Both the position numbers and the translations under genes were made by a program. Source: an uncultured Butyricicoccus sp. (GTDB taxonomy: Bacteria; Bacillota; Clostridia; Oscillospirales; Butyricicoccaceae). From it: DNA of 50,855 bases. The stretch lies in NCBI GenBank assembly GCA_904420185.1, contig CAJFUJ010000031.1, positions 1 through 50,855 on the forward strand, given 5' to 3'. Below are positions 6,611-14,754 of the stretch, in pieces. Below the pieces are notes generated by a model. It did not search any database and had not been told where the DNA came from. It saw only the letters and a list, made by a program, of their open reading frames with translations. The first letter of the stretch is position 1, and the number at the start of each line of letters is the position of its first letter.

Positions 6611-8272
6611 TTAAACTTTCTCTTTTTGTATTATCTCATGCTCGGCCATTTCTGGCAAGACCCCATCTTGCGGGGGCAGGAGGCCTTTTTCGGCGTCCTC
6701 TTCGAGCGCGGCGTCCCGCTCTTCGCCTTCCTTGATGGCGACGATCTGCGCGTGCAGGCCGATGCGGTCGTCATGCTTGAGCCACTTGAGCAGCCCGATC
6801 ATAACGCCTATGATAATCAACAGGAAGGGGGCGGAAATGATGATCGCGATGTTCTTGATGGCGTCGAACTTGGCGCCAACCAGGATGATGGACATCGGGA
6901 TGATGGCCAGCAGCACACAGAAGAACAATCGCAAGGCCATCTTTGGCGTCCCTCGTTTGGTGACCGTTTCGGCCAGGGCCAGGGAAGCCGAGTCCATGGA
7001 GGGCGCCACAAAGCCTACAACCAGCACAAGGATGAGGAAGGGGAGCAGGGTGCTGCCAAGCGGCAACGCCTCCAGGATTTGATAGATCGCCGCGTCACCA
7101 ATGCCGCTGGCAACCAGGCCGATGACATCAACCGAACCGTACAGCTGCTGGAAGATGGCGAAGCTGCCGTCGATGCCGAAGATGATCATGCCGCCCGCGG
7201 TCATGATGAACATGGTGTAAATGGACACCTCGCGGATGGTGCGGCCCTTGGATACCTTGGCGATGAAGATGCCCATCATGGCCACGTAGTTGAGGTAGAA
7301 GGCGACAAAGTAAACCGTCCAGCTCTCGACAAAGCCGGTGCCCATGATCGGGTCGGTAAACAGCGCCATGCGCGGGAAGAAGTCCAGCAGATAGCTAAAC
7401 GAGTTGACGATGTTCTTCAAAATGAAGGTGGTCGGCCCCATGAAGAACACGTACAGCAGGAAGAAGATACAGACAACCGAGGCGATGTTGCTGATCGTCT
7501 GCATGCCGCGCTTGGTGCCCAGGAAGGACGTGATGGTGTACACAATCGCAATGAATACAACCACGCCGATCTGCACAACCGGGGTCGCTTCCAGGCCGAA
7601 CAGCGCGTTCAGGCCGCCGGTGGACAGCGGGACCGCCAGGCCCAACGAGGAGCTCAGCGCCGCCAGGATGCCGAACAGCACCAAAAAGTCGATCACTTTG
7701 CCAATCGCGGTCTTGCCCTTGACCTTTTCGCCCAGCATCGCGCAGCAAACCGCGCTGGTCTGGAACGACTTGATCTTGCGCACATAGACGCCATAGGCAA
7801 TCGCAACGCCCATGACCGTATAAAGCGACTGGTTGACAATGCCCCAGTGGAAGAACTGATAGCCCAAAGAGGACTCCAGCGCTTCGTTGCTCAGGGGCTC
7901 CATGCCCAGGCCGGGCGCCTGGTAGTAGCTGGCCCATTCGGTGAACGACCAGTACAGCGCAGCCGACGCCAGCGACGCGAGCAGCATCATGGAAAAATAG
8001 CTGAAGTTGGAATACTCGGGTTTGCAGTTGCCCAACCGCACCTTGCCATACTTGCCAAGGCACAGGTAAAGGCCCACACAGAAGGCCGCAAAGGCCACAA
8101 CCTCAAAAACCGGGCCGAGTACCGAGATGATGAGGTTAAAGAAGCTGTTGATTGCGTTCAGCGTGCCGTCCGGGTTGACAACCATCAGGATGATGAAGGC
8201 AACCAGAATCGCCACCGTGACGATGATTAGGCCAACTTCCACGTCGGCGTTTTTGTTTTTCTTTTGATCCAT
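6611..8272 (-). CDS. BCCT-family transporter (betaine/carnitine/choline type)
   Basis: The 553-aa membrane protein has about 12 hydrophobic segments and the BCCT signature around KVSKGRTIREV in TM8. TM4 contains the FHWG...Y segment and the YWSFTEWA region is also recognisable. The family moves quaternary-ammonium substrates by Na+ symport, H+ symport or antiport. The aromatic cage is unusual: aligned with BetP, the TM4 Trp189 and Tyr197 positions are kept but Trp194 reads Gln, and the TM8 Trp pair reads Phe-Tyr. The start (MDQKK) is 54 codons inside the longest frame, with GGGGAGG upstream. It lies directly after the thioesterase gene and is the probable importer or antiporter for the substrate of the CoA cluster. 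Confidence 0.9.
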   Translation of the reverse strand: MDQKKNKNADVEVGLIIVTVAILVAFIILMVVNPDGTLNAINSFFNLIISVLGPVFEVVAFAAFCVGLYLCLGKYGKVRLGNCKPEYSNFSYFSMMLLASLASAALYWSFTEWASYYQAPGLGMEPLSNEALESSLGYQFFHWGIVNQSLYTVMGVAIAYGVYVRKIKSFQTSAVCCAMLGEKVKGKTAIGKVIDFLVLFGILAALSSSLGLAVPLSTGGLNALFGLEATPVVQIGVVVFIAIVYTITSFLGTKRGMQTISNIASVVCIFFLLYVFFMGPTTFILKNIVNSFSYLLDFFPRMALFTDPIMGTGFVESWTVYFVAFYLNYVAMMGIFIAKVSKGRTIREVSIYTMFIMTAGGMIIFGIDGSFAIFQQLYGSVDVIGLVASGIGDAAIYQILEALPLGSTLLPFLILVLVVGFVAPSMDSASLALAETVTKRGTPKMALRLFFCVLLAIIPMSIILVGAKFDAIKNIAIIISAPFLLIIIGVMIGLLKWLKHDDRIGLHAQIVAIKEGEERDAALEEDAEKGLLPPQDGVLPEMAEHEIIQKEKV

Positions 8273-8346
8273 ATCTTTTCTCTTCGCCTCCCCTTTTTCG
8301 GTGGTAGGTGGATTTTTTTGCAGGCGCGCGGGGCGCCTTGCGCGGT

Positions 8347-8760
8347 TTACGAACTCAAAAGCGCACGCATCAGCGGGGTGATCGGCCGGCTGGCCCGCTT
8401 TTCCACGTCGTAGCCGACGTAGACCGACTCGCACCAGAGGATGAGATCGTCCTCGCCTTCGCGGTAAATCTCAAACTGCAGGGTGAAGCTCTTGTTGCCA
8501 ACCTTGATCTTGCTGATGCCGACCTCGAGCATGTCGCCCTCGTAGGCGCTGGAAATGAATTCGTAGGTGGATTTTTTGTGGCATACCTCGGAGCCGTGCT
8601 TTTCGGCCAGCTCGCGGTAAGAATACCCCTTGGAACGGAGGAACTCTTCGAATGCCAGGTCGGTATAGGCAACATAGTTGCCGTTGTAAACGATTCCCTG
8701 CCGGTCTACCTCGCCGAAGCGCACGCGGACAGGGCAAAAGAAGATGCAGTCGCGTCTCAT
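8347..8760 (-). CDS. Hotdog-fold acyl-CoA thioesterase (4HBT/YbgC type)
   Basis: The 137-aa protein carries the 4-hydroxybenzoyl-CoA thioesterase motif in VRFGEVDRQGIVYNGNY, where Asp of the VDRQG turn is the expected catalytic residue. Length is normal for the single-domain family. Its ATG overlaps the stop codon of the ferredoxin gene (ATGA), which implies translational coupling. In this operon it may release CoA from a product or a dead-end thioester; the exact substrate cannot be read from the sequence. Confidence 0.88.
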   Translation of the reverse strand: MRRDCIFFCPVRVRFGEVDRQGIVYNGNYVAYTDLAFEEFLRSKGYSYRELAEKHGSEVCHKKSTYEFISSAYEGDMLEVGISKIKVGNKSFTLQFEIYREGEDDLILWCESVYVGYDVEKRASRPITPLMRALLSS

Positions 8761-9032
8761 TTGATTTCTCCTCGCTTCTTTCGGTTCTCTTTGATCCGCT
8801 TGAGGCGTTTGAGCGCCGCATCGGAGTTCATCGAACGTTTGCGGACGCGGTGGTGCAGCGCACCCACCGTGCACACATCCACACAGTAGCCGCAATTGAT
8901 GCAGGTTTTAAAGGCGTTGCTGATCGCCCGCGGGTAACCGTCCTCCCCGATGAGGATGACGCGCATGGGGCAGATCTCGGCGCACGCCTTGCATTTGACG
9001 CACGTTTCCTTATCCGGCGAAACCAGTTCCAC
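8757..9032 (-). CDS. 2[4Fe-4S] ferredoxin-like protein, GTG start
   Basis: The 91-aa protein has two complete cluster motifs: Cys 11, 14, 17, 21 (CxxCxxCxxxCP) and Cys 44, 47, 50, 54. A basic tail of about 35 residues follows. An ATG start 33 nt upstream is possible but would place the start inside a terminator hairpin (9049-9104). The GTG at 9030-9032 has GAAAGGAC 9 nt upstream and gives the usual short ferredoxin N-terminus, so it is preferred. The protein probably carries electrons to or from the acyl-CoA dehydrogenase or a partner reductase; no ETF genes are visible nearby. Confidence 0.85.
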   Translation of the reverse strand: MELVSPDKETCVKCKACAEICPMRVILIGEDGYPRAISNAFKTCINCGYCVDVCTVGALHHRVRKRSMNSDAALKRLKRIKENRKKRGEIK

Positions 9033-9048
9033 AGTGATTCGTCCTTTC

Positions 9049-9104
9049 AAAAAAAACCGCTTCATGCTACATTCCCCAGGGTGCGGGCGGCGAACATGAA
9101 GCGG
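9049..9104 (-). terminator. Internal intrinsic terminator between CoA-transferase and ferredoxin genes
   Basis: Reading the - strand, CCGCTTCATG (9104-9095) pairs with CATGAAGCGG (9066-9057) across a 28-nt loop and is followed directly by eight U residues (9056-9049). It lies inside the operon, just before the ferredoxin Shine-Dalgarno site. It should reduce or regulate expression of the ferredoxin, thioesterase and transporter genes relative to the first three genes. Confidence 0.75.
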
Positions 9105-9137
9105 TAGGGCCCATCCATTGGTCCATGGAGGGGACAC

Positions 9138-10343
9138 TTATTGACTTGCTTGATGTACAGCACCCGAGGAGAGCAGGCTGTCGATGCGCCCGGCGTCATA
9201 GCCAAGCCCTTCGAGGATAGCCCTGCTGTGCGCACCCGGGAAGCCCGCCGCCGATGCATTGGGGTCAACCGGCGTTTTGCTAAACAAAATGGGGGTGTTT
9301 GTGACCGTATATTCTCCCACGCCAGCCTGATCGATCTGGGTGATGACGTCCAGGGTGCGGGTCTGCGGGTTGGTGTCAAACTCCTGCAAGGACTGCACCG
9401 CCGCTGCTGCCACGCCTGCGGCGCACAGAGCAGCTTCCATGTCATACCGGCCCAGGCCGCGTGTGACGTTTTCCATTTCAGCGATCAGCGCGTCACGGTT
9501 TTGTACGCGCAGCGCATTGGTTTCAAACCGCGGGTCGTGGGCAAGCGGCTCCATGCCGAGCGTCTTGCACAAAACGGCCCAATCTTCCTCGCTGGATACC
9601 GCGACCACGACGTTGCCGTCCTTGGCGGCAAACTCGCCGTAGGGGGCATACCACGGGTGGTGGTTGCCGCTCTTTTCGGTGAACTGCCCGGTCAGCGAAT
9701 GGTCGAGGACCGACGACTCGCACATATAGAACGCGCAGTCGAGCATGGCGATATCCACACGCAAGCCCTCGCCGGTGCGCTGTTTGTGCAGCAGCGCCAT
9801 GGAAAGGCCGCGCAAAAGCTGCAACCCAGCCCAGGTATCGCACATGGAAAATCCAGGTTTGATGGGGGCGTCGCCCGCCTGGCCGCTCTGCGCAACCAGA
9901 CCACTGCGGGCGGCAGCGATAATATCCATACACGGCAGGTGGGACAGCGGCCCATAGGTGCCAAAGCCGGAAATCGAACCGTAAATCAGCCCAGGGTTGA
10001 CTTCGCGCATTTTGTCGTAGCCAATGCCCAGCTTTTCCAGCGTGCCTGCCTTGAAGTTCTCAATGACAACGTCTACTTGTTTGACCAGATCCAGTACGAC
10101 CTTCTTGCCTTCTTCCGACCGCATGTCGATGGCAATGCCTTTTTTGCCACGGTTGTACTGGCAGAAGTACAGGCTGATGTCGTTGACATAGGGCCCGTAT
10201 TCACGGGAGATGTCGCCGGCACCAGGCCGCTCAATTTTGATCACATCCGCGCCCATATCCGCCAGCATCATGCCGCAGAACGGCGCAGACAAAACTTGAG
10301 AAAAATCAAGAACTTTTATCCCTTTGAGAGGTCCCTTCTTCAT
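9138..10343 (-). CDS. CaiB/BaiF-type (family III) CoA-transferase, copy 1
   Basis: The 401-aa protein moves CoA between carboxylates. The N-terminal GIKVLDFSQVLSAPFCG and GADVIKIE motifs and the NRGKKGIAID segment are typical. The catalytic aspartate is Asp169 in KPGFSMCDTWAG, the same number as in formyl-CoA transferase and CaiB. The start has AGGAGA about 7 nt upstream. It follows copy 2 by 47 nt. In carnitine-type pathways this enzyme activates the incoming betaine to its CoA ester; that role here is inferred from the BCCT transporter and dehydrogenase neighbours. Confidence 0.92.
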   Translation of the reverse strand: MKKGPLKGIKVLDFSQVLSAPFCGMMLADMGADVIKIERPGAGDISREYGPYVNDISLYFCQYNRGKKGIAIDMRSEEGKKVVLDLVKQVDVVIENFKAGTLEKLGIGYDKMREVNPGLIYGSISGFGTYGPLSHLPCMDIIAAARSGLVAQSGQAGDAPIKPGFSMCDTWAGLQLLRGLSMALLHKQRTGEGLRVDIAMLDCAFYMCESSVLDHSLTGQFTEKSGNHHPWYAPYGEFAAKDGNVVVAVSSEEDWAVLCKTLGMEPLAHDPRFETNALRVQNRDALIAEMENVTRGLGRYDMEAALCAAGVAAAAVQSLQEFDTNPQTRTLDVITQIDQAGVGEYTVTNTPILFSKTPVDPNASAAGFPGAHSRAILEGLGYDAGRIDSLLSSGAVHQASQ

Positions 10344-10390
10344 TTTTCACTCTCCTAAATTCATCATCTCAGGCCTTGTGCGCCAATCGC

Positions 10391-11575
10391 TTAGATGACG
10401 CCTTGCTGCTGCAGCCGCTGCTGCGCAGCGCTGTCCAGACCAAGCGCACCATAGAGCTGCGCGTTTTGTTCGCCGACTGCGGGCGCCGGGCTGAGCGGCG
10501 CTTCGGTTTCGTAACCGCAGAACTTGACCGGCCGGCCGGGCATCTCCAGGTTGCCAAGCACCTTGTCCTGCACCGACTGGATCATGCCGCGCACTTGCAG
10601 CTGCGGCTGCCCGAGCGCCTCCTTGGTGGTGCTGCACATGGTGCCGGGGATCAGGGCCGCGTCGCAGATGTCGGCGATCTCCTGCATGGAGTAGTTGGAA
10701 AACAGGTCCTCAAGCTTGACGCGCAGGTCGCCAAAATAGTGGTAACCGCGGACCAGGTTGGAGCAGTATTTCTCGTCGGTGGTCCACTCGGCGGGACACT
10801 TGAACGCGTCGCAGAACTTGGCCCACTGGGCGTCCGACGAGATGCCCATGGCCACATAGCCGTCCTTGCACTTGAGGATGTCGTAGGGGTTGATGAGCGG
10901 GTGGGCGTTGCCGGTACGCATCGGGTCCTCATGGGTGGCGCCGTAGGTGATGACCTTGTCCTCGGAAATGGCGATGGCCGAACCGCAAAGGGTGGTCTCT
11001 ACCAGCTGGCCTTCGCCGGTCTGGCGGGCGTGATAGACCGCCAAGCACACGGCAGAGGAGAGGAAGCTGGCCGCATACCGCTCGGAAATGGAAAAGCCGA
11101 TGCGGGTGGGCGGGTTTTCCGGGAAACCGGTGAAATGCATCACGCCGCTTTTGGCCTGTGCAATGAGGTCACACTGGGGGGTGGCGGCGCCTTCGCCGGT
11201 CGAACCATAGGCCGAAATGCGCCCATAAACCAACGAGGGCTTGATGGCCGACAGCGCGTCATAGCCCAGCCCAAGCGACTCCATCACACCGGGCGTGAAG
11301 TTCTCCAAAACCACGTCGGCCTCTGCTACGAGCCGTTTGAAAATCTCTTGCCCTTCCGGATGCTGCAAATTGAGCGTGATGCTCTTCTTGCCCCGGTCGC
11401 GGAAGGCATGGTGGGCGCTGGCGCCCTCTTTGAGGGGCGCCAGCGTCCGCAGGGGGTCCCCCGCACCGGGGGTCTCTACCTTAATTACTTCCGCGCCGTA
11501 ATCGGCCAGTTCCATCCCGCAGTAACCGGAAAGCGTCATCAAGTCCAGAACTCGGATTCCTTCTAATGGGAACAT
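10391..11575 (-). CDS. CaiB/BaiF-type (family III) CoA-transferase, copy 2
   Basis: The 394-aa paralogue of the downstream gene shares GIRVLDLMTLSGYCG, GAEVIKVE and DRGKKSITLNL. The catalytic position differs: the segment aligned with PGFSMCD reads IGFSISE, so Glu165 stands where family III enzymes have Asp. Glutamate can in principle form the acyl anhydride, as in family I CoA-transferases, so the enzyme may still work. AGGAGG precedes the ATG. Two CoA-transferases side by side suggest one handles the substrate and the other the product, or a heteromeric enzyme as in some amino-acid fermentation clusters. Confidence 0.9.
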   Translation of the reverse strand: MFPLEGIRVLDLMTLSGYCGMELADYGAEVIKVETPGAGDPLRTLAPLKEGASAHHAFRDRGKKSITLNLQHPEGQEIFKRLVAEADVVLENFTPGVMESLGLGYDALSAIKPSLVYGRISAYGSTGEGAATPQCDLIAQAKSGVMHFTGFPENPPTRIGFSISERYAASFLSSAVCLAVYHARQTGEGQLVETTLCGSAIAISEDKVITYGATHEDPMRTGNAHPLINPYDILKCKDGYVAMGISSDAQWAKFCDAFKCPAEWTTDEKYCSNLVRGYHYFGDLRVKLEDLFSNYSMQEIADICDAALIPGTMCSTTKEALGQPQLQVRGMIQSVQDKVLGNLEMPGRPVKFCGYETEAPLSPAPAVGEQNAQLYGALGLDSAAQQRLQQQGVI

Positions 11576-11608
11576 TGTAACCTCCTATTACTGTGAGACG
11601 CTGATGGA

Positions 11609-12787
11609 TTACTCCTCGTAAGCCCAGCCGGTGTACAGCTCGATGCCGCGCTTCTTGATCATGCCGCCGATGACGTTGCGCTGGATTTCCGAGGTGCCTT
11701 CCCAGATGCGGTCCACGCGCTGGTCACGCCACAGACGCTCGACCGGATTCTCGCGCATGTAGCCACGGCCGCCCAGGATCTGTACGCCCTTGTCGGTGAC
11801 GCGGTTGACCATCTCCGAGCACCACAGCTTGATTGCCGAAGCACGCGCGTGCTTGAGCTTGCGGTCCATGTCGCCCGAGATCTCCCAGCATACGCGGTAC
11901 AGGAGGCTCTTGGCAGCCATGATGTCCATGGTCATGTCAACCAGCATGTGCTCGATGACCTGGTAGTCGCGGATGATACGGCCGCCCTGTACGCGCTCAG
12001 CCGCCCACTCGTTGGCAACCTTCAGTACGCGCTCTGCGCCGCCTACGCAGCGAGCCGCGATGCCCAGACGGGCTTCTACGAACCAGTCCTTGGTCATGGT
12101 GAAGCCTTCGCCGATGCCCTTGAGGATCTTGGACTCGTCCACAACAACGTCCTCGAAGGTGAACTCGGGGTGTTTGAATGCGAAGTGGTGGGTGAACTCG
12201 GGGGTGCGCTTTACGCTGACGCCCGGGGCATCCTTTTCTACGAAGAATACGGTAGCCTTGTTCGGGTCGCCGTCGATGTGGGTATGTACGAGCAGGAAGT
12301 CAGCGATGTTGCCAACGGTGACGTACCACTTTTCGCCGTTGATCTTGTAGCCGCCGTCGCACTTAACCGCGGTGGTCTGGCACTGGGTGGGGTCGGAGCC
12401 GGCGTCGGCCTCAGTGATGGCGTAAGCGTCACGGCGTTTGCACTGGCAGGAGGGGATGAGGTACTCTTCGATCTGCTCCTGGGTGCCGAACTTCATGGGG
12501 AAGGAGGGCTGGGGAACAGCGTCCCAGATCGCGCCGGTGGACATACCCAGCTGCTCGCTGATGAGGGCCTGCTCAAACAGGGTGTAGCCGGTGCCGCCGT
12601 GCTCCTTGGAATGGTTGGTGGCGTTGAAGCCCCACTTCATAACTTCTTCGGTGATGTGCTTGTGGGTTTCGGGGGAGATGCCGTTGTTCTCCTCGCACTC
12701 CATTTCATAGGGGAACAGGACCTGCTCGGTAAATTCTCTTGCCTTTTCTTGCAGGGCGCGATGCTCTTTGCTCAGTGTAAAATCCAT
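11609..12787 (-). CDS. Acyl-CoA dehydrogenase
   Basis: The 392-aa FAD enzyme has the normal length and order of domains. The helical N-terminal domain is followed by the AITEADAGSD beta-domain signature near 120, NGEKWYVT, and the C-terminal ILGGRGYMRENPVERLWRD segment. The EGTSEIQR motif carries the expected catalytic Glu. It is the first gene after the promoter at 12878-12905 and has AAAGGAAG upstream. With two CoA-transferases and a BCCT transporter it resembles CaiA-type crotonobetainyl-CoA reductase or the dehydrogenase of gamma-butyrobetaine clusters. The direction of the reaction cannot be settled by sequence reading. Confidence 0.93.
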   Translation of the reverse strand: MDFTLSKEHRALQEKAREFTEQVLFPYEMECEENNGISPETHKHITEEVMKWGFNATNHSKEHGGTGYTLFEQALISEQLGMSTGAIWDAVPQPSFPMKFGTQEQIEEYLIPSCQCKRRDAYAITEADAGSDPTQCQTTAVKCDGGYKINGEKWYVTVGNIADFLLVHTHIDGDPNKATVFFVEKDAPGVSVKRTPEFTHHFAFKHPEFTFEDVVVDESKILKGIGEGFTMTKDWFVEARLGIAARCVGGAERVLKVANEWAAERVQGGRIIRDYQVIEHMLVDMTMDIMAAKSLLYRVCWEISGDMDRKLKHARASAIKLWCSEMVNRVTDKGVQILGGRGYMRENPVERLWRDQRVDRIWEGTSEIQRNVIGGMIKKRGIELYTGWAYEE

Positions 12788-12877
12788 AACAACTCTTCCT
12801 TTCTAAAAATTGTCACAACTATTATTGTCCTACATCGGTTTGTCTGAAAATTGTTTGTCCGACGTTGTACAATTCAG

Positions 12878-12905
12878 ATTATACGCATTCCCACGAGAAA
12901 GTCAA
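12878..12905 (-). promoter_or_regulatory. Promoter of the CoA/BCCT operon
   Basis: On the - strand TTGACT (12905-12900) and a consensus TATAAT (12883-12878) are separated by 16 nt. Transcription should start near 12871, giving a leader of about 84 nt. Two similar segments lie in this leader (CATCGGTTTGTC near 12832-12843 and GTTTGTCCGACG near 12852-12863) and may be regulator sites. Confidence 0.8.
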
Positions 12906-13145
12906 CCGATTTTTCAAAAAAATTATGCACTTTGTACGAACTCACAGAAATGCATCGGTTTTTTTATGCAAAACGTAGAAACGGCGGCTGCCATGCCCTG
13001 CAGGCAGGGGGGCGGCTTTGTAAAAGCGCGCGCCAGCTGCAGCAGGCGGCGCCGGCTGTCCCCGCTCTGCGCGGCAGCCGCCCTGCCGCAGATGCAATCG
13101 GGTGGAAACCCGGGGTTTTGCTCGGAAAAAGTGTGGAAAACCCTA
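12906..13145. other. Intergenic spacer between divergent operon and marR-type gene
   Basis: No credible gene is seen. The left part is AT-rich and includes ATGCATCGGTTTTTTTATGC near 12950-12970. The right part is GC-rich with several short self-complementary stretches. The whole stretch between the two start codons is 438 nt, longer than most spacers here, and probably holds the control sites for both directions. Confidence 0.5.
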
Positions 13146-13175
13146 TTGACACGCCGGTTTGTTTTGCGATAAAAT
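13146..13175 (+). promoter_or_regulatory. Promoter of the MarR-family gene
   Basis: A perfect TTGACA at 13146-13151 and TAAAAT at 13170-13175 are spaced by 18 nt. The spacer contains CGGTTTGTT, similar to CGGTTTGTC in the leader of the opposite operon, which suggests a shared binding site. The leader is about 44 nt. Confidence 0.75.
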
Positions 13176-13225
13176 ACAGGCACATATATTTTTGCACCAA
13201 CAAGGATTGGGAGGTAAAATCGCGT

Positions 13226-13684
13226 ATGGCGCGTTTAGATCATGACCTTTTTGACCGATTTTATAAAAGTTGGCGCGGGATCGATATCGCCTATGATAAG
13301 ATCGCCGCAGACTGCGGGATGACCAACAATGGAATGACCGTGCTGACGCTGCTCTACAAGAACCGCGCGCCCATGAGCCAGCACGAGCTGAGCCAGGAGC
13401 TGCACCTGCCCCGCCAGACCGTGACCAACGTGATCGACAACCTGGAAGCGCGCGGATATGCCACCCGCAGCATCGACCCCAAGGACCGCCGCAGCCGCGT
13501 GGTCACGCTGACCGAGGAAGGCCGGATCTCCGGCCGGCGCATCGGCCGCGCCATGCGCGAGGTGGAGATCGCCGCCTTTTCCGCCCTTTCGGTGGAAGAG
13601 TGCCAGGCCGTGGTCGGCCTGATGGAAACCCTGTGGCACAGCTTCGCCCAGGTGCTCAAAGAACGGGACCAGGACGCCTCCTGA
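13226..13684 (+). CDS. MarR-family transcriptional regulator
   Basis: The 152-aa protein has the MarR winged helix. The recognition region is PMSQHELSQELHLPRQTVT at about 49-68, followed by a helix (IDNLEARGY) and the wing DPKDRRSRVVTLTEEG. The start ATG has GGGAGG about 9 nt upstream; the longer frame is discounted because it runs through the promoter. It is transcribed divergently from the CoA/BCCT operon, the usual layout for a regulator sensing a substrate or CoA thioester of that operon. It is also convergent with fabD, so a link to fatty-acid control (FabT is a MarR protein) cannot be excluded, although it does not look like FabT. Confidence 0.9.
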   Translation: MARLDHDLFDRFYKSWRGIDIAYDKIAADCGMTNNGMTVLTLLYKNRAPMSQHELSQELHLPRQTVTNVIDNLEARGYATRSIDPKDRRSRVVTLTEEGRISGRRIGRAMREVEIAAFSALSVEECQAVVGLMETLWHSFAQVLKERDQDAS

Positions 13685-13701
13685 AAACCAAACAACCAAA
13701 G

Positions 13702-13733
13702 AAACCCCCTGGCCCACAAAGGCCAGGGGGTTT
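13702..13733. terminator. Bidirectional terminator between marR-type gene and fabD
   Basis: A perfect 13-bp stem pairs 13702-13714 with 13721-13733 around a 6-base loop. Its ends are T-rich on both strands, so it serves the two convergent genes. Confidence 0.85.
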
Positions 13734-13750
13734 GCTGTGCGCGCCAGGGG

Positions 13751-14674
13751 TCAGGCGGTGGCAGACGCCGCGCGCACGTCGTCCATGGTTTCCACCGGGG
13801 TGATGGACAACGATTTGTCGATCTTCTTGGCAAAGCCGGTGAGCGTCTTGCCCGGGCCGATCTCGCAGCCGGTTGAAAGCCCGGCGGCCAGGCCGTTTTG
13901 CATGAGCGCCTTCCAGCGCACCGGCGAAACCATGTGCCGCTCCAAATGTTCGGGCAGGCCGTCCACCTGGAGGGGCCGGCCGTCCAGGTTGGAGTAAACC
14001 GGCATGGACGGGGACGAAAAGGTGAAGGACTGCAAATAATCGCGCAGCTCGGCCGCAGCCGCCTGCATCAGCGGGGTGTGGAAGGCGCCCGAAACCGCCA
14101 GCGGCACCGCCCGCCGTGCGCCCGCCTGGCGGCACAGCTGGACCGCCTGCTCGATGGCGCGGCGCTCGCCGGCGATGACCAGCTGGCCCGGGCAGTTGTA
14201 GTTGACCGGGCGGACCAGGCCGTCTGTCACCTGGGCGCAGGCCTGCTCGACCGCGGCGTCATCCAGGCCCAACACCGCCGCCATGCCGCCCTCGACCGCG
14301 TCGGCCGCGCGCTGCATGACCTGCCCGCGCTTGCAGACAATCTGGACCGCGTCGGCAAGGCTGATGACCCCGGCCGCCGCCAGGGCAGTGTACTCGCCCA
14401 GCGAAAACCCCGCGCAGGCGGAAAAGGTCACGCCCGCCTCTTGGAGCGCCGCGTAGACCGCCATGGAGTGGGTGAAGATGGCAATTTGCGAGTGGATGGT
14501 GCGCGAAAGCTCGTCCAGGGTACTGGAAAAACACAGCTGGGCCACATCCAGCCCAGCCGCCTGCGAGGCGCAGTCAAACACCGCGCGCGCCGCTGCGCTG
14601 GCCTCATAAACCTCCTTGCCCATGCCGGGATGTTGGGCGCCCTGGCCAGGGAAAAGGGCAAAACCATACGTCAT
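13751..14674 (-). CDS. fabD: Malonyl-CoA:ACP transacylase
   Basis: The 307-aa enzyme loads malonyl groups from CoA onto ACP for chain elongation. FPGQGAQ lies at the N-terminus, the nucleophile elbow GFSLGEY carries the active Ser, and SGAFHTPLM supplies the catalytic His. The start was placed at MTYGF with AGGAGG upstream, 29 codons inside the longest frame. Unlike many Firmicutes, where fabD lies inside the fab operon, it is alone and reads away from fabH. The two directions share the overlapping promoter region at 14755-14804. Confidence 0.95.
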   Translation of the reverse strand: MTYGFALFPGQGAQHPGMGKEVYEASAAARAVFDCASQAAGLDVAQLCFSSTLDELSRTIHSQIAIFTHSMAVYAALQEAGVTFSACAGFSLGEYTALAAAGVISLADAVQIVCKRGQVMQRAADAVEGGMAAVLGLDDAAVEQACAQVTDGLVRPVNYNCPGQLVIAGERRAIEQAVQLCRQAGARRAVPLAVSGAFHTPLMQAAAAELRDYLQSFTFSSPSMPVYSNLDGRPLQVDGLPEHLERHMVSPVRWKALMQNGLAAGLSTGCEIGPGKTLTGFAKKIDKSLSITPVETMDDVRAASATA

Positions 14675-14754
14675 AACAAAGAAACCTCCTTGATCAAAAT
14701 ACAAGCGCTGGATGCCCGTTTGCCCGCTTTTTGAGCCGGACTTGGAGGAAGGTG

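Noticed and set aside
6626-8230. 534-codon + strand frame opposite the BCCT gene
   Set aside because: Translation is charged and His-rich with no motif, and the membrane protein on the - strand explains the sequence.
12851-13225. Long N-terminal extension of the MarR-family protein
   Set aside because: It would run through the consensus promoter at 13146-13175 and has no homologue-like content; the ATG at 13226 has a good SD.
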